The notes under the pieces: model-generated | The model's database searches: none | Told to the model about the DNA's origin: nothing | Seen by the model: the letters and a program-made list of their open reading frames with translations, nothing else | Shown: positions 34,051-43,078 of the stretch, in pieces | Layout: each line of letters opens with the position of its first letter | How positions within the stretch are numbered: position 1 is the stretch's first letter | Translations under genes and position numbers: made by a program | NCBI GenBank assembly: GCA_022783665.1 | Contig: JALFZJ010000039.1 | Coordinates: 1-58,615 of the forward strand | Direction of reading: 5' to 3' | DNA: 58,615 bases | Origin: Arcanobacterium sp. | GTDB lineage: Bacteria > Actinomycetota > Actinomycetes > Actinomycetales > Actinomycetaceae

Positions 34051-35217
34051 TCAGCTCGTGGCGGCGCGGCGCAGGCAGCCAACGCCTTGCTCAAGAATAT
34101 GGCGGGGGCTGGCAATGATCATCCGTGCGAAATCTTCATATCCTTCACCGAGTAGCTCACCCGGGGTTAACGCTAAGCCGTAGGTATGCATCCACTGCGC
34201 GGGGCTCGTGCCCTCGGGAATTCTGCCAGTCGCCCGTAGCCCGCGAAAGTCTAGCCACGAGATATACGTGCCTTCCGAATGGTTTACGTCGATACCCGGA
34301 ATCGTGGCAACTTCTGCTTCAAAATAGTCACGGTTAGCTGTGAGGTATCGATTGAGTTGCTGATTCCATTCGCGGCCTTCAGTGTATGCGGCGAGAGCCG
34401 CGCTTAGTCCAGGAGTTGGTACGAGATCGGCAAGTACGTTGAGCACTGGCTGCAAGCGCTCCTCATCATCCGGATTGCTCAGGCGAAGGTGAGCAATTTT
34501 GAGCCCTGGCATATTCCAGCCTTTTGTGGGCGCAAACGCAGTGATTGAATGATCGCGTGCCTCTTGAGATAGGGAAGCATAGGGCACAAACTGCGCGTCC
34601 AAGGCGAGTGGTGCATGGATTTCGTCCACGAATACGCGCCCGTCATGTCTGCTTACAATTTCGGAGATGGCCTCGAGTTCGCTGCGTGAATACACCCTGC
34701 CGGTAGGGTTGGCCGGATTGACGAGTATTAGCATTTGTGCGCCGCTTTTGAACGCGGCGTCTATCGCGTCAAGGTCGAAACGTTGAACGCCGGCGTCATC
34801 AATACTCGGTACCTGAATCACCGGATGCCCGAAACGTAGAGGTAAAGTGAGAAATGGCATATATGCGGGGGTGGGCACGATCACGGGGGTACCTGGCTCT
34901 ACAAGGCGAGCTAAGGCTAGATCGAATGCAGAGAGCACATTAGGCACGTTCGTCAATTCACGGGCTGGAAGCTCCGTGTGGAAAGTATCCGAATACCACG
35001 CCGCAGCAGCATCGGCTACGCGCTGATTAAGGTCGCCTGGTGTATAACCAACGGAAACATTGTCTGCCCACTGGCGAATAGACTCGGCCACTGCGGGCGC
35101 GAGCCCAAAATCCATCTCCGCCACCCACATGCACAACTCGCCTGGGAACTCGCCCCATTTCTTCGAAGCTGACTGTTGAAGATCATGCACGGTAGTGGAA
35201 TCAAAATCAAAACTCAT
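34051..35217 (-). CDS. PLP-dependent aminotransferase / C-S lyase (MalY/PatB type)
   Basis: 388 residues from the ATG at 35217 (MSFDFDSTTVHDLQQSASKK). The first block SKKWGEFPGELCMWVAEMDF is the MalY/PatB opening, in which the WVAEMDF segment contacts substrate. PLP-binding residues: YMPFLTLP (aromatic over the ring), ANPTGRVYS (NPTG), FVDEIHAPLAL (Asp pairing with the pyridine nitrogen) and the Schiff-base lysine in FAPTKGWNMPGLKIAHLR. Likely cystathionine beta-lyase activity (homocysteine from cystathionine) or cysteine desulfhydration; MalY in E. coli also regulates maltose genes. Divergent from gltX. Confidence 0.88.
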   Translation of the reverse strand: MSFDFDSTTVHDLQQSASKKWGEFPGELCMWVAEMDFGLAPAVAESIRQWADNVSVGYTPGDLNQRVADAAAAWYSDTFHTELPARELTNVPNVLSAFDLALARLVEPGTPVIVPTPAYMPFLTLPLRFGHPVIQVPSIDDAGVQRFDLDAIDAAFKSGAQMLILVNPANPTGRVYSRSELEAISEIVSRHDGRVFVDEIHAPLALDAQFVPYASLSQEARDHSITAFAPTKGWNMPGLKIAHLRLSNPDDEERLQPVLNVLADLVPTPGLSAALAAYTEGREWNQQLNRYLTANRDYFEAEVATIPGIDVNHSEGTYISWLDFRGLRATGRIPEGTSPAQWMHTYGLALTPGELLGEGYEDFARMIIASPRHILEQGVGCLRRAATS

Positions 35218-35316
35218 AGTGCAATTGTAGGTAGTGCGGCGTGGCATCGCAGTTTATGTGGCGCGGCGGTGGCATCCAGATTCGGCAGTGTGCATAGCAG
35301 GCGGTAGCATTGATGC

Positions 35317-36849
35317 ATGAGTATTTCTGCGCCAGAAGTTGGGGTTCAAATCCCACAAGGAAAAGACGTACGTGTACGATTCTGCCCGTCACCAACGGGC
35401 ACTCCGCATGTGGGAATGGTACGCACGTGCTTGTTTAACTGGGCGTATGCGCGCCACACGGGTGGCACGTTCGTCTTCCGCATCGAGGATACGGACGCCG
35501 CGCGTGACAGCGAAGAATCCTATCGTCAAATCATCGATTCCCTACGATGGCTAGGCCTGGATTGGGATGAGGGAGTGGAGGTAGGAGGCCCGCACGGCCC
35601 GTACCGGCAGAGCGAACGCATGGATATTTATCGTGATGTGGCGGCCAAGCTGCTCGATGCTGGCTATGCGTACGAGAGTTTTTCGACACCCGAAGAGGTG
35701 GAGGCTCGCCATAAGGAGCGCGGTGAGGACCCGAAGCTTGGTTACGATGGTTTTGATCGCGATCTGACGCCGGAGCAAAAAGCCGCGTATCGAAGCGAGG
35801 GGCGTGAGCCTGTGTTGCGTATGCGCATGCCAGATGAAGATATTACCTTTACTGATCTTGTACGTGGAGAGATCACCTTCAAGGCCGGATCAGTGCCAGA
35901 TTATGTGATCGTACGTGCCAATGGGGATCCCCTTTACACGTTGACTAACCCTGTAGACGACGCGCTAATGGAGATCAATACGATTCTTCGCGGTGAAGAT
36001 TTGTTGAGCTCAACTCCCCGCCAGGTGGTGCTCTATCGAGCTTTGATTGCTCTTGGGATTGCGAAGGAGATGCCTGTGTTTGGGCATTTGCCATACGTGA
36101 TGGGTGAGGGCAATAAGAAGCTTTCGAAGCGCGATCCGGAGTCTAATCTGCTTTTGCATCGCGAGCGAGGAATGCTTCCGGAGGGTTTGCTCAATTATTT
36201 GGCACTGCTTGGATGGTCGATCGCGCCGGATCGTGATGTGTTTTCGCAAGATGAACTGGTGGCTGCATTCGATGTGGCTGATGTGAATCCTAATCCTGCC
36301 CGCTTTGACGACAAGAAGTGTGTAGCCATCAACGCAGAACATATCCGCATGTTGGAGCCAACTGATCTGCGCGATCGGCTGGTGCCATATCTGTTTGACG
36401 CGGGTGTGTTGAGTGCTGGGGCGTTCTCGGATTTGACGGATCGGGAGCAAGAATTGCTTGACGGCGCAGCGCCGCTTGCTCAAACCCGTATGCAGCTCCT
36501 TGGCGAGGCTGCAGATTTGATGAGGTTCTTGTTTATTGACGCCGAGGCGATTGAGTACAACGACAAAGCAGTTGGAAAGTTGAAGGATACGACTCCCGAT
36601 GTTTTGCGCGCTGCTCTTGAGGTGTTCGCTTCGATAGACGATGAGGAGTTTAGTGCTGGTGCAATTAAGGAACGCTTTGATGAGCAGATCGTTCAGGGCA
36701 TGGAGATCAAGGCGCGTTTCGCGTATGCGCCGCTTTTTGTGGCGATGACTGGTACGAATGTGTCGCTTCCAGTGATTGATTCTATTGCCTTGCTTGGTAA
36801 GGCCGAGGCGGTGAAGCGCGTCGAGCGATTCTTAGCAACGTATGAGTAG
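35317..36849 (+). CDS. gltX: Glutamyl-tRNA synthetase
   Basis: 510 residues, a class I synthetase. Signature 1 is [10 protein letters not shown] (H31-V-G-M34, a HIGH variant) and signature 2 is KLSKR (268-272). [20 protein letters not shown] and [20 protein letters not shown] are the family's glutamate and acceptor-end regions. The C-terminal all-helical anticodon domain runs from about 330. Charges tRNA-Glu. Actinobacteria normally lack GlnRS, so the enzyme is probably non-discriminating and also makes Glu-tRNA-Gln for the GatCAB amidotransferase (known for the group; inferred here). Two of its substrates, tRNA-Gln and tRNA-Glu, are encoded directly downstream. Confidence 0.96.
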   Translation: MSISAPEVGVQIPQGKDVRVRFCPSPTGTPHVGMVRTCLFNWAYARHTGGTFVFRIEDTDAARDSEESYRQIIDSLRWLGLDWDEGVEVGGPHGPYRQSERMDIYRDVAAKLLDAGYAYESFSTPEEVEARHKERGEDPKLGYDGFDRDLTPEQKAAYRSEGREPVLRMRMPDEDITFTDLVRGEITFKAGSVPDYVIVRANGDPLYTLTNPVDDALMEINTILRGEDLLSSTPRQVVLYRALIALGIAKEMPVFGHLPYVMGEGNKKLSKRDPESNLLLHRERGMLPEGLLNYLALLGWSIAPDRDVFSQDELVAAFDVADVNPNPARFDDKKCVAINAEHIRMLEPTDLRDRLVPYLFDAGVLSAGAFSDLTDREQELLDGAAPLAQTRMQLLGEAADLMRFLFIDAEAIEYNDKAVGKLKDTTPDVLRAALEVFASIDDEEFSAGAIKERFDEQIVQGMEIKARFAYAPLFVAMTGTNVSLPVIDSIALLGKAEAVKRVERFLATYE

Positions 36850-36902
36850 AGCTGATGTGATGGAGTAGTTGATTCTCGTGAGAACGCTCACGGATATCGG
36901 GT

Positions 36903-36931
36903 TTGCCAAAAAGTTGCCGTATGCGTAGTAT
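36903..36931 (+). promoter_or_regulatory. Promoter for the tRNA-Gln/tRNA-Glu unit
   Basis: TTGCCA (36903-36908), 17 bp, TAGTAT (36926-36931): a good sigma-A promoter ~50 bp before tRNA-Gln. It separates tRNA transcription from gltX, whose stop is at 36849. Confidence 0.6.
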
Positions 36932-36980
36932 TAATACTCGTTGCGGTACGGGTGAGCATCTCGGATCGGAGCGAATCTCT

Positions 36981-37052
36981 TGGGGTATGGTGTAATTGGC
37001 AGCACGAGTGATTCTGGTTCATTTAGTCTAGGTTCGAGTCCTGGTACCCCAG
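36981..37052 (+). tRNA. tRNA-Gln (anticodon CUG)
   Basis: 72 nt. Acceptor TGGGGTA pairs with TACCCCA, discriminator G. Anticodon arm AGTGA-TTCTGGT-TCATT gives anticodon CTG. T-arm CTAGGTTCGAGTCCTGG. CCA not encoded. It begins 131 bp after gltX. Confidence 0.95.
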
Positions 37053-37112
37053 CGAAAGTAGCGTAGTTTTCGGTTTGAAACCGCATGTTATGCTTCTTCC
37101 ACAATTGAATAT

Positions 37113-37185
37113 GCCCCGTTCGTCTAGCGGCCTAGGACATCGCCCTCTCACGGCGGTAACACCGGTTCAAATCCGGTACGGGGTA
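37113..37185 (+). tRNA. tRNA-Glu (anticodon CUC)
   Basis: 73 nt. Acceptor GCCCCGT pairs with ACGGGGT (terminal G:U), discriminator A. Anticodon loop CTCTCAC within the CGCC/GGCG stem gives anticodon CTC. T-arm ACCGGTTCAAATCCGGT. CCA not encoded. 60 bp after tRNA-Gln and probably cotranscribed. Confidence 0.96.
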
Positions 37186-37195
37186 CAACGAGGAG

Positions 37196-37231
37196 AAAAA
37201 TGACTCGAGAGTTTACTCTCGGGTCATTTTT
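37196..37231 (+). terminator. Rho-independent terminator after tRNA-Glu
   Basis: AAAAATGACTCGAGAG (37196-37211) pairs with CTCTCGGGTCATTTTT (37216-37231), one G:T, loop TTTA, ending in five Ts. A textbook terminator 10 nt past the tRNA. Confidence 0.92.
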
Positions 37232-37241
37232 CAACGAAGGT

Positions 37242-37369
37242 GTACGCAATAATTGCGTAGCAATTATTGCTAGTACCGTGTGGTGCTTTGGTGGTTCGAG
37301 CTTTCTTGTTAATGAGAGCGACGAATCGGTACGTAATAGTCGCGCAGCGATTATTGCTGGCCCCGTGTG
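37242..37369. repeat. Two 41-bp repeats, each forming a hairpin
   Basis: Copy 1 (37242-37282) and copy 2 (37329-37369) both begin GTACG and end CCGTGTG. Copy 1 contains a perfect 11-bp stem, GCAATAATTGC and GCAATTATTGC (37246-37256, 37260-37270), with loop GTA. Copy 2 has the same stem with one T-A to C-G compensatory change and two G:T pairs, loop GCA. No gene lies in 37186-37564; the rest of this stretch is the deacetylase promoter and leader. Confidence 0.75.
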
Positions 37370-37426
37370 AGCCCTGCCTATTGCGCAGCCATTAGCGTGG
37401 GCTTAGCGAGTATCATTCGTGTGTCT

Positions 37427-37455
37427 TTGAGCTTAGGTCTGGCCTCTCATACTAT
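37427..37455 (+). promoter_or_regulatory. Promoter for the polysaccharide deacetylase gene
   Basis: TTGAGC (37427-37432), 17 bp, TACTAT (37450-37455). Start of transcription would be near 37462, giving a ~100-nt leader before the ATG at 37565. Confidence 0.55.
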
Positions 37456-37564
37456 GGTCGGAGGTCTTGAGGGCAGCGGCGTCTATCATGGAATTAGCCC
37501 AATGCCTCTATGCGGCGATGTGCATTCGGGCTATTCGTAGGATGTGTTTCTCGGGAGGCCCGCT

Positions 37565-38803
37565 ATGGCGTCAGATCGCTCCGCCCACGCACACAAAAAC
37601 CGAAATGGCCTCAAGGTGGCGCTCATTTTGCTTGGGGTGCTTGTGGCAGCTGCTATTGCGATTGTCGTCGTCAACCCGCTGCGTGTACGTGTTGTTCTTG
37701 ACGGCGATCGAAACGTCACAGTGAACTACGGTGAGGAATACAAAGAGTTAGGTGCTGAAGCCTATCTTGGCGCGCGATACTATCCCAAACACCTGGCAGA
37801 TCTCGAGGTGACGACGTATGGAAACGTCGATACCTCAAAGATCGGAACCTACGAGATAAGCTACTCGGCCAAGTGGTGGTACTTTTCAGGCAAAACGGTA
37901 CGGCGTGTGCAAGTAGTAGATGCGAATCCGCCGCAGATTGCCCTCAACGGAGAGCAACATATCGCCCTGGAAGCAGGTACAAGCTTTGAGGATCCTGGCG
38001 TTTGTGCTCAAGACGACGTTGATGGTGATCTCACAACCCAGGTGAATGTGCAAGGCGAAGTCGATATGATGACCGTCGGTGAATACACCCTCACCTATAC
38101 CGTGTCCGACGCTTCGGGGAACACGGCCGAGACTACACGTACCGTCACGGTTGAGCCTGTCAAGCAGAAGAGCCAAGTCAATCCAGGGCACAAGGTCGTC
38201 TATCTCACCTTCGATGACGGACCGAGCAAATACACTCCGAAGCTTCTCGATGTACTCAAATCACACAACGTTCATGCGACGTTTTTCGTCACCGGCAATG
38301 GTGATCGCTCCATTATTGCGCGTGCAGCGGCGGAGGGAAATGCGATTGGAGTGCACACAATGTCGCATAACTACGAGAAGATCTATTCGAGTAAGGAAGC
38401 GTATCTTGCCGATTTCAATGCGATAAACGACGTCATTGAAGCTCAAACCGGAAAACGTGCTGAGATTTTCCGATTCCCTGGCGGAAGTTCTAATACGGTG
38501 AGCAGTTTCAATTCGGGGATTATGACGACGCTCAGCACCGACATGCAAAATCTTGGCTATCGCTATTTCGATTGGAACGTATCGAGCGGTGATGCCGGCG
38601 GCGTCAATGCCTCCGAAGCGGTGTACGACAACGTGATAAAAGGCATACAGAGTAATGATGTGTCTGTAGTTCTTCAACATGATACTCAAGGGTTCAGCGT
38701 GGAAGCGGTAGACAAAATCATCACATGGGGCTTGAGCAACGGGTACACTTTCTTGCCTTTGGACGTGACGAGCCCAGGCATGCATCACCCCATCGCGAAC
38801 TGA
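37565..38803 (+). CDS. Membrane-anchored polysaccharide deacetylase with Ig-like domains
   Basis: 412 residues; the ATG at 37565 has GGGAGG six bases upstream. A short basic N-terminus and one TM helix (KVALILLGVLVAAAIAIVVV) make it a signal-anchored extracytoplasmic protein. Two DUF5011/HYR-like Ig modules follow (about 45-125 and 125-205; the second has LEAGTSFEDPGVCAQDDVDG and GNTAETTRTVTVEPV). The NodB catalytic domain starts at VVYLTFDDGPSKYTPKLLDV with D217-D218, then HTMSHNY (the metal-binding HxxxH), RFPGGSSN and LQHDTQG (catalytic His). It probably removes N-acetyl groups from peptidoglycan GlcNAc or MurNAc, giving lysozyme resistance, or from a surface polysaccharide. Confidence 0.9.
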   Translation: MASDRSAHAHKNRNGLKVALILLGVLVAAAIAIVVVNPLRVRVVLDGDRNVTVNYGEEYKELGAEAYLGARYYPKHLADLEVTTYGNVDTSKIGTYEISYSAKWWYFSGKTVRRVQVVDANPPQIALNGEQHIALEAGTSFEDPGVCAQDDVDGDLTTQVNVQGEVDMMTVGEYTLTYTVSDASGNTAETTRTVTVEPVKQKSQVNPGHKVVYLTFDDGPSKYTPKLLDVLKSHNVHATFFVTGNGDRSIIARAAAEGNAIGVHTMSHNYEKIYSSKEAYLADFNAINDVIEAQTGKRAEIFRFPGGSSNTVSSFNSGIMTTLSTDMQNLGYRYFDWNVSSGDAGGVNASEAVYDNVIKGIQSNDVSVVLQHDTQGFSVEAVDKIITWGLSNGYTFLPLDVTSPGMHHPIAN

Positions 38804-38836
38804 ACGCGCACGCGTGTGCCTGTGTAGTATGGGAGC

Positions 38837-39916
38837 ATGGCAGAACTCATTGAAACCCCAGACGAATACTACAATCCAGCATCTGATCGCGTTGGTAAGC
38901 TGCCAGTTGCCCGATGTGGTACCAGCGGTTTGGTGCTTCCACGCATTGCTCTCGGCTTGTGGCACAACTTCGGCGACGATACCCCGTTCCAGCGCCAACG
39001 CGAGATTATCAGGCGAGCGTTTGACCTCGGCGTCTTTCATTTCGACCTTGCTAATAACTATGGCCCGCCGTTTGGCAGTGCGGAAGAGAATTTCGGCCGC
39101 GTACTGCGCAAGGATTTCCGCGCTCACCGCCACGAGATGATCATTTCCACGAAGGCGGGCTGGAATATGTGGCCGGGATATCACGGCATTGGCGGCTCGA
39201 GGAAGTATATGCTGAGCTCCCTGGATGAGTCTCTTCAGCGCATGGGCTTAGATTATGTGGATATCTTCTACCACCATCGCCCTGATGCCGATGTGGATCT
39301 TGAGGAATCGATGACGGCGCTTTCAGACGCTGTGAAGAGTGGAAAGGCTCTTTACGCTGGGATTTCGTCCTATTCTGCGAGCGCTACCGCAAAAGCAGCC
39401 GAGATTATGCGCCGCCTTGGCACGCCGCTTGTGATTCATCAGCCGAGCTACTCGATGCTGAATCGCTGGGTGGAAGATGGTACTGAAGGCAAGAGTTTGT
39501 TGCGTTCAGCAGCAGATGAAAACATGGGTGTGATTGCCTTTTCACCACTTGCGCAGGGGATGCTGACGAGTAAGTATCTTGACGGTGTGCCGAAGGAGTC
39601 TCGTTTGGGGCAGGGCAAGCTCTCGAAGAGTTTCGTTAATGATGAAGCGCTCGGGCGTGTGCGAGCTTTGAATGAGATTGCTGCTGATCGTGGGCAGAGC
39701 CTTGCTCAGATGGCGATTGCGTGGGTGCTTCGTGATCAAGGAGAATCAAGCGTGACGACGGCACTTATTGGTGCGTCGTCAGTCGCACAGCTTGAGGATT
39801 CGCTTGGTGCAGCACTGAATACTGAATTCACTGGTGATGAACTTGCGCGTATTGATCAATATGCGGTGGAATCCGATATCAACCAGTGGAAGGGTGCCAC
39901 GCAGTCACGCTCGTAG
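38837..39916 (+). CDS. Aldo/keto reductase (YghZ/KvBeta-like)
   Basis: 359 residues forming an (alpha/beta)8 barrel that uses NADPH. Begins MAELIETPDEYYNPASDRVG; catalytic tetrad positions are visible in FDLANNYG (Asp, Tyr), STKAGWNMWPG (Lys) and DIFYHHRPD (His). YSMLNRWVEDG and GVIAFSPLAQGMLTSKYLDG mark the YghZ/L-glyceraldehyde-3-phosphate reductase branch, which detoxifies methylglyoxal and related aldehydes. Only 33 bp after the deacetylase stop, so it may be read through from that promoter. It converges with the IclR-type regulator. Confidence 0.9.
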   Translation: MAELIETPDEYYNPASDRVGKLPVARCGTSGLVLPRIALGLWHNFGDDTPFQRQREIIRRAFDLGVFHFDLANNYGPPFGSAEENFGRVLRKDFRAHRHEMIISTKAGWNMWPGYHGIGGSRKYMLSSLDESLQRMGLDYVDIFYHHRPDADVDLEESMTALSDAVKSGKALYAGISSYSASATAKAAEIMRRLGTPLVIHQPSYSMLNRWVEDGTEGKSLLRSAADENMGVIAFSPLAQGMLTSKYLDGVPKESRLGQGKLSKSFVNDEALGRVRALNEIAADRGQSLAQMAIAWVLRDQGESSVTTALIGASSVAQLEDSLGAALNTEFTGDELARIDQYAVESDINQWKGATQSRS

Positions 39917-39960
39917 GAGGGCGTCGCGCTCGCGGGAGCTGCAGGCGTCCGAGCTAGGCG

Positions 39961-40689
39961 TTAGATTCCTTCGGATCGCTTGAGGACGTCCGAGAGGCGG
40001 TTTGCTGATGCGACGACGGCTGCCGCGTGCTGGCGGCCTGGGAGCCTACCCATACGCTCGATGGGCCCCGATACTGATACGGCTGCGATGACGCGGCCAC
40101 TCGGGCCGCGCACGGGTGCAGATATGGAGGCGACTCCAGCTTCGCGCTCAGCCACAGATTGAGCCCATCCGCGCCGGCGCACCGCCGAGAGTACAGTGGC
40201 GGTGAACTGGGCGCCATGTAGCCCGCGGTGCAGGCGATCGGGTTCTTCCCATGCGAGGAGTACTTGCGCTGCTGAGCCGGCAAGCATCGAAAGCGTCGCT
40301 CCAACTGGTATTGAATCGCGCAAACCCATGGTGCGATCTGCTGCGGCCACGCATACACGTTGATCGCCTTGACGCCGATACAGTTGGGCGGATTCTCCAG
40401 TGTGGTCGCGCAATGCTATTAGCACGGGATTTGCTGCGGCTAGGAGCCGATCTTCTCCCGCTGCTGAGGCAAGTTCACCGAGGCGAGGCCCGAGCACGAA
40501 ACGCCCTTGCATATCGCGCGCTACCAAGCGGTGATATTCCAGAGCAACGGCCAGTCGGTGCGCTGTTGGGCGCGCGAGCTGTGTTGCCGTGACGAGCTGT
40601 GCGAGGGTGAGTGGGCCTCCTTCAAGAGCCGTCAATACCATCGCTGCTTTATCGAGTACGCCTACGCCACTTCCACCTTCAACGTCCAT
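39961..40689 (-). CDS. IclR-family regulator of leucine biosynthesis (NdgR/LtbR type)
   Basis: 242 residues. A winged HTH (about 10-70: VLDKAAMVLTALEGGPLTLA, then TAHRLAVALEYHRLVARD) and an IclR effector-binding domain (QRVCVAAADRTMGLRDSIPV, AGSAAQVLLAW, GVASISAPVRGPSGRVIAAV). It is divergent from leuC with 112 bp between starts. That arrangement and the sequence style are those of NdgR (Streptomyces) and LtbR (Corynebacterium), which control leuCD and other amino-acid genes. It probably binds the intergenic palindromes described separately. Leucine or an intermediate may be the effector (inference). Confidence 0.9.
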   Translation of the reverse strand: MDVEGGSGVGVLDKAAMVLTALEGGPLTLAQLVTATQLARPTAHRLAVALEYHRLVARDMQGRFVLGPRLGELASAAGEDRLLAAANPVLIALRDHTGESAQLYRRQGDQRVCVAAADRTMGLRDSIPVGATLSMLAGSAAQVLLAWEEPDRLHRGLHGAQFTATVLSAVRRRGWAQSVAEREAGVASISAPVRGPSGRVIAAVSVSGPIERMGRLPGRQHAAAVVASANRLSDVLKRSEGI

Positions 40690-40693
40690 AGCC

Positions 40694-40763
40694 CGATATT
40701 GCCATATCGAATCGTGAGACGCAAATGAATCGCCGGAGAGATACGAGCAAGGTTGTGTACAAC
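40694..40763. promoter_or_regulatory. Candidate operators between the IclR regulator and leuC
   Basis: Two palindromes: CGATATTGCCATATCG at 40694-40709 (6-bp arms, immediately upstream of the regulator start) and GTTGTGTACAAC at 40752-40763 (5-bp arms, 2-bp spacer; ~40 bp before leuC). Either may be the IclR-type binding site; the first would allow autorepression. Confidence 0.4.
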
Positions 40764-40801
40764 AATCCTATCGATCCGAGTGTAGCGAAGGAGCAAAGCC
40801 G

Positions 40802-42214
40802 ATGACGGGCACTTTGGCTGAGAAAGTCTGGCGAGATCATATTGTGAAAAGAGGGACGAATGGTGAGCCAGATTTGCTCTATATCGACCTTCAGCTATGC
40901 CATGAGGTTACAAGCCCGCAGGCTTTTGAAGGGCTGCGTATAGCAGGCCGAAAAGTGCGCCGCCCAGATCTGACGATCGCCACGGAGGATCACAATACGC
41001 CTACCTATAATATCGATCAGCCGATTGCTGATCTTACCTCGCGTACACAAATTGATACGTTGCGCAAAAACGCTGAAGATTTCGGCATCCGGCTCCATTC
41101 TCTTGGAGACGCCGATCAAGGGGTAGTGCATGTGGTTGGTCCACAGCTTGGGCTCACTCAGCCAGGTATGACGATCGTCTGTGGAGATTCCCACACGTCA
41201 ACCCATGGCGCGTTCGGCGCTCTTGCCTTCGGCATTGGTACCTCCGAAGTAGAACATGTGCTTGCCACGCAAACCCTCCCGCTTCAGCCCTTCAAGACGA
41301 TGGCGATCAACATTCATGGTGAACTCAAACCTGGCACAACCGCGAAAGATATTATCCTCGCAATCATTGCGAAGATCGGCACAGGCGGCGGTCAAGGCTA
41401 TGTTCTGGAGTATCGCGGCGAGGCAATTCGAAAGCTCTCCATGGATGCTCGTATGACGATCTGCAATATGTCGATCGAAGCGGGCGCGCGCGCAGGAATG
41501 ATCGCCCCTGATGAAACAACCTTCGAGTACCTCAAAGGCAAGCCGCACGCTCCTGAGGGGGATGATTGGGACGCTGCTATCGAATACTGGGCATCATTAA
41601 AGAGTGACGACGACGCCGTCTTCGATGCTGAGGTGGATCTTGACGCATCAACTCTTGAGCCTTACGTCACGTGGGGCACGAACCCTGGCCAGGGTGTGCC
41701 ACTTTCGGGTGAAGTGCCTGATCCTGCCGATATCGCCGACGACACAAAACGCACCGCCGCCGAGCGATCCATCGAGTATATGGGGCTTACGCCGGGCACA
41801 AAGATGCGCGATGTACACGTTGATACTGTGTTTATTGGCTCGTGTACAAACGGTCGGATTGAAGATCTGCGCAACGTGGCAAACGTTGTGAAAGGCCGCA
41901 AGAAAGCAGACGGCGTGCGAGTGCTTATCGTGCCAGGATCGGCTCGCGTGCGCCTCCAGGCTGAGTCTGAAGGTCTGGATAAGATTTTCGAAGAGTTCGG
42001 CGCCGAATGGAGGAATGCAGGCTGCTCGATGTGCCTCGGTATGAATCCCGATCAGCTCGCGCCAGGTGAGCGATCGGCGTCTACATCTAATAGAAACTTC
42101 GAAGGTAGGCAAGGCAAGGGTGGGCGCACTCATCTGGTATCACCGCTTGTAGCTGCGGCTACGGCTGTGCGTGGCACTTTGGCGTCCCCACATGATCTGG
42201 AGCCAGTGGCCTAA
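40802..42214 (+). CDS. leuC: 3-isopropylmalate dehydratase, large subunit
   Basis: 470 residues of the aconitase superfamily. With LeuD it isomerises 2-isopropylmalate to 3-isopropylmalate in leucine synthesis, using a [4Fe-4S] cluster. The cluster cysteines are C348 (FIGSCTNGR) and C408/C411 ([13 protein letters not shown]). Other family blocks are [47 protein letters not shown] and GPGSARV-like [11 protein letters not shown]. The ribosome-binding site is AAGGAG. leuD follows after 108 bp. Probably controlled by the divergent IclR regulator. Confidence 0.97.
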   Translation: MTGTLAEKVWRDHIVKRGTNGEPDLLYIDLQLCHEVTSPQAFEGLRIAGRKVRRPDLTIATEDHNTPTYNIDQPIADLTSRTQIDTLRKNAEDFGIRLHSLGDADQGVVHVVGPQLGLTQPGMTIVCGDSHTSTHGAFGALAFGIGTSEVEHVLATQTLPLQPFKTMAINIHGELKPGTTAKDIILAIIAKIGTGGGQGYVLEYRGEAIRKLSMDARMTICNMSIEAGARAGMIAPDETTFEYLKGKPHAPEGDDWDAAIEYWASLKSDDDAVFDAEVDLDASTLEPYVTWGTNPGQGVPLSGEVPDPADIADDTKRTAAERSIEYMGLTPGTKMRDVHVDTVFIGSCTNGRIEDLRNVANVVKGRKKADGVRVLIVPGSARVRLQAESEGLDKIFEEFGAEWRNAGCSMCLGMNPDQLAPGERSASTSNRNFEGRQGKGGRTHLVSPLVAAATAVRGTLASPHDLEPVA

Positions 42215-42322
42215 TAGAGGGAGCACCTGATACGCCGGAGCTTCGCGTAGGCCAGGCCGAGCATGGCGAGCGAACGCTTAGGCGATAAGCACACAAACGC
42301 TTAGTTCAGAAAGAGATGCATT

Positions 42323-42988
42323 ATGGAAAAGTTTCACACTCATACAGGCGTAGGTGTACCGTTGCGCCGATCGAACGTAGACACCGATCAGATCATCCCC
42401 GCCGTTTATCTCAAACGCGTCACTCGCACCGGATTTGATGATGCGCTTTTCGCGGCCTGGAGGAACGATCCGTCGTTCGCGCTGAACCAAGACGCGTATC
42501 GAGAAGGTTCCGTGCTCGTAGCCGGAAACGATTTCGGCACGGGATCATCGCGTGAGCACGCCGTTTGGGCACTGAAAGACTACGGTTTCAAAGTAGTGCT
42601 CGCGCCGCGCTTCGCCGATATTTTCCGCGGAAACTCGGGCAAGCAAGGATTGGTGACGGGCGTCGTCTCCCAAGATGATATCGAGCAGCTATGGAAGATC
42701 CTTGAAACTGAGCCAGGTACTGAAATCACTGTGAATCTCGAGGAACGCAGCGTCCGCGCAGGGGATTTCACCTGCAGCTTTGATATCGACGACTACACCC
42801 GCTGGCGCCTCATGGAAGGCCTCGACGATATCTCTCTCACATTGCGCGATGAGGAGCTCATCACCCAATATGAGGCTCGGCGTCCACGCTTTAAGCCCAC
42901 AACTCTTCCTGCAAAGCATCTGCCCAGCGTTGAGGTGAAGTCCGCGCGGCCGGTGGATGCACAGGCGCCACTGGCGAACCACGCGTGA
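42323..42988 (+). CDS. leuD: 3-isopropylmalate dehydratase, small subunit
   Basis: 221 residues, the swivelling domain of the LeuCD heterodimer. Key segments: [20 protein letters not shown] (substrate-contact loop), [20 protein letters not shown] (the GSSREHA motif) and [18 protein letters not shown]. The C-terminal ~25 residues ([16 protein letters not shown]) are a flexible tail. Spaced 108 bp from leuC, longer than usual for a stable complex, but no promoter or terminator is evident between them. Confidence 0.96.
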   Translation: MEKFHTHTGVGVPLRRSNVDTDQIIPAVYLKRVTRTGFDDALFAAWRNDPSFALNQDAYREGSVLVAGNDFGTGSSREHAVWALKDYGFKVVLAPRFADIFRGNSGKQGLVTGVVSQDDIEQLWKILETEPGTEITVNLEERSVRAGDFTCSFDIDDYTRWRLMEGLDDISLTLRDEELITQYEARRPRFKPTTLPAKHLPSVEVKSARPVDAQAPLANHA

Positions 42989-43078
42989 GTTGCTCACAGT
43001 GCGGCTTATCCCACCTGCGATACTGTAAATACCTCGTGATTGGAGGTATGGTAGCTAGCAGCACAGGAAGGAGATGGG

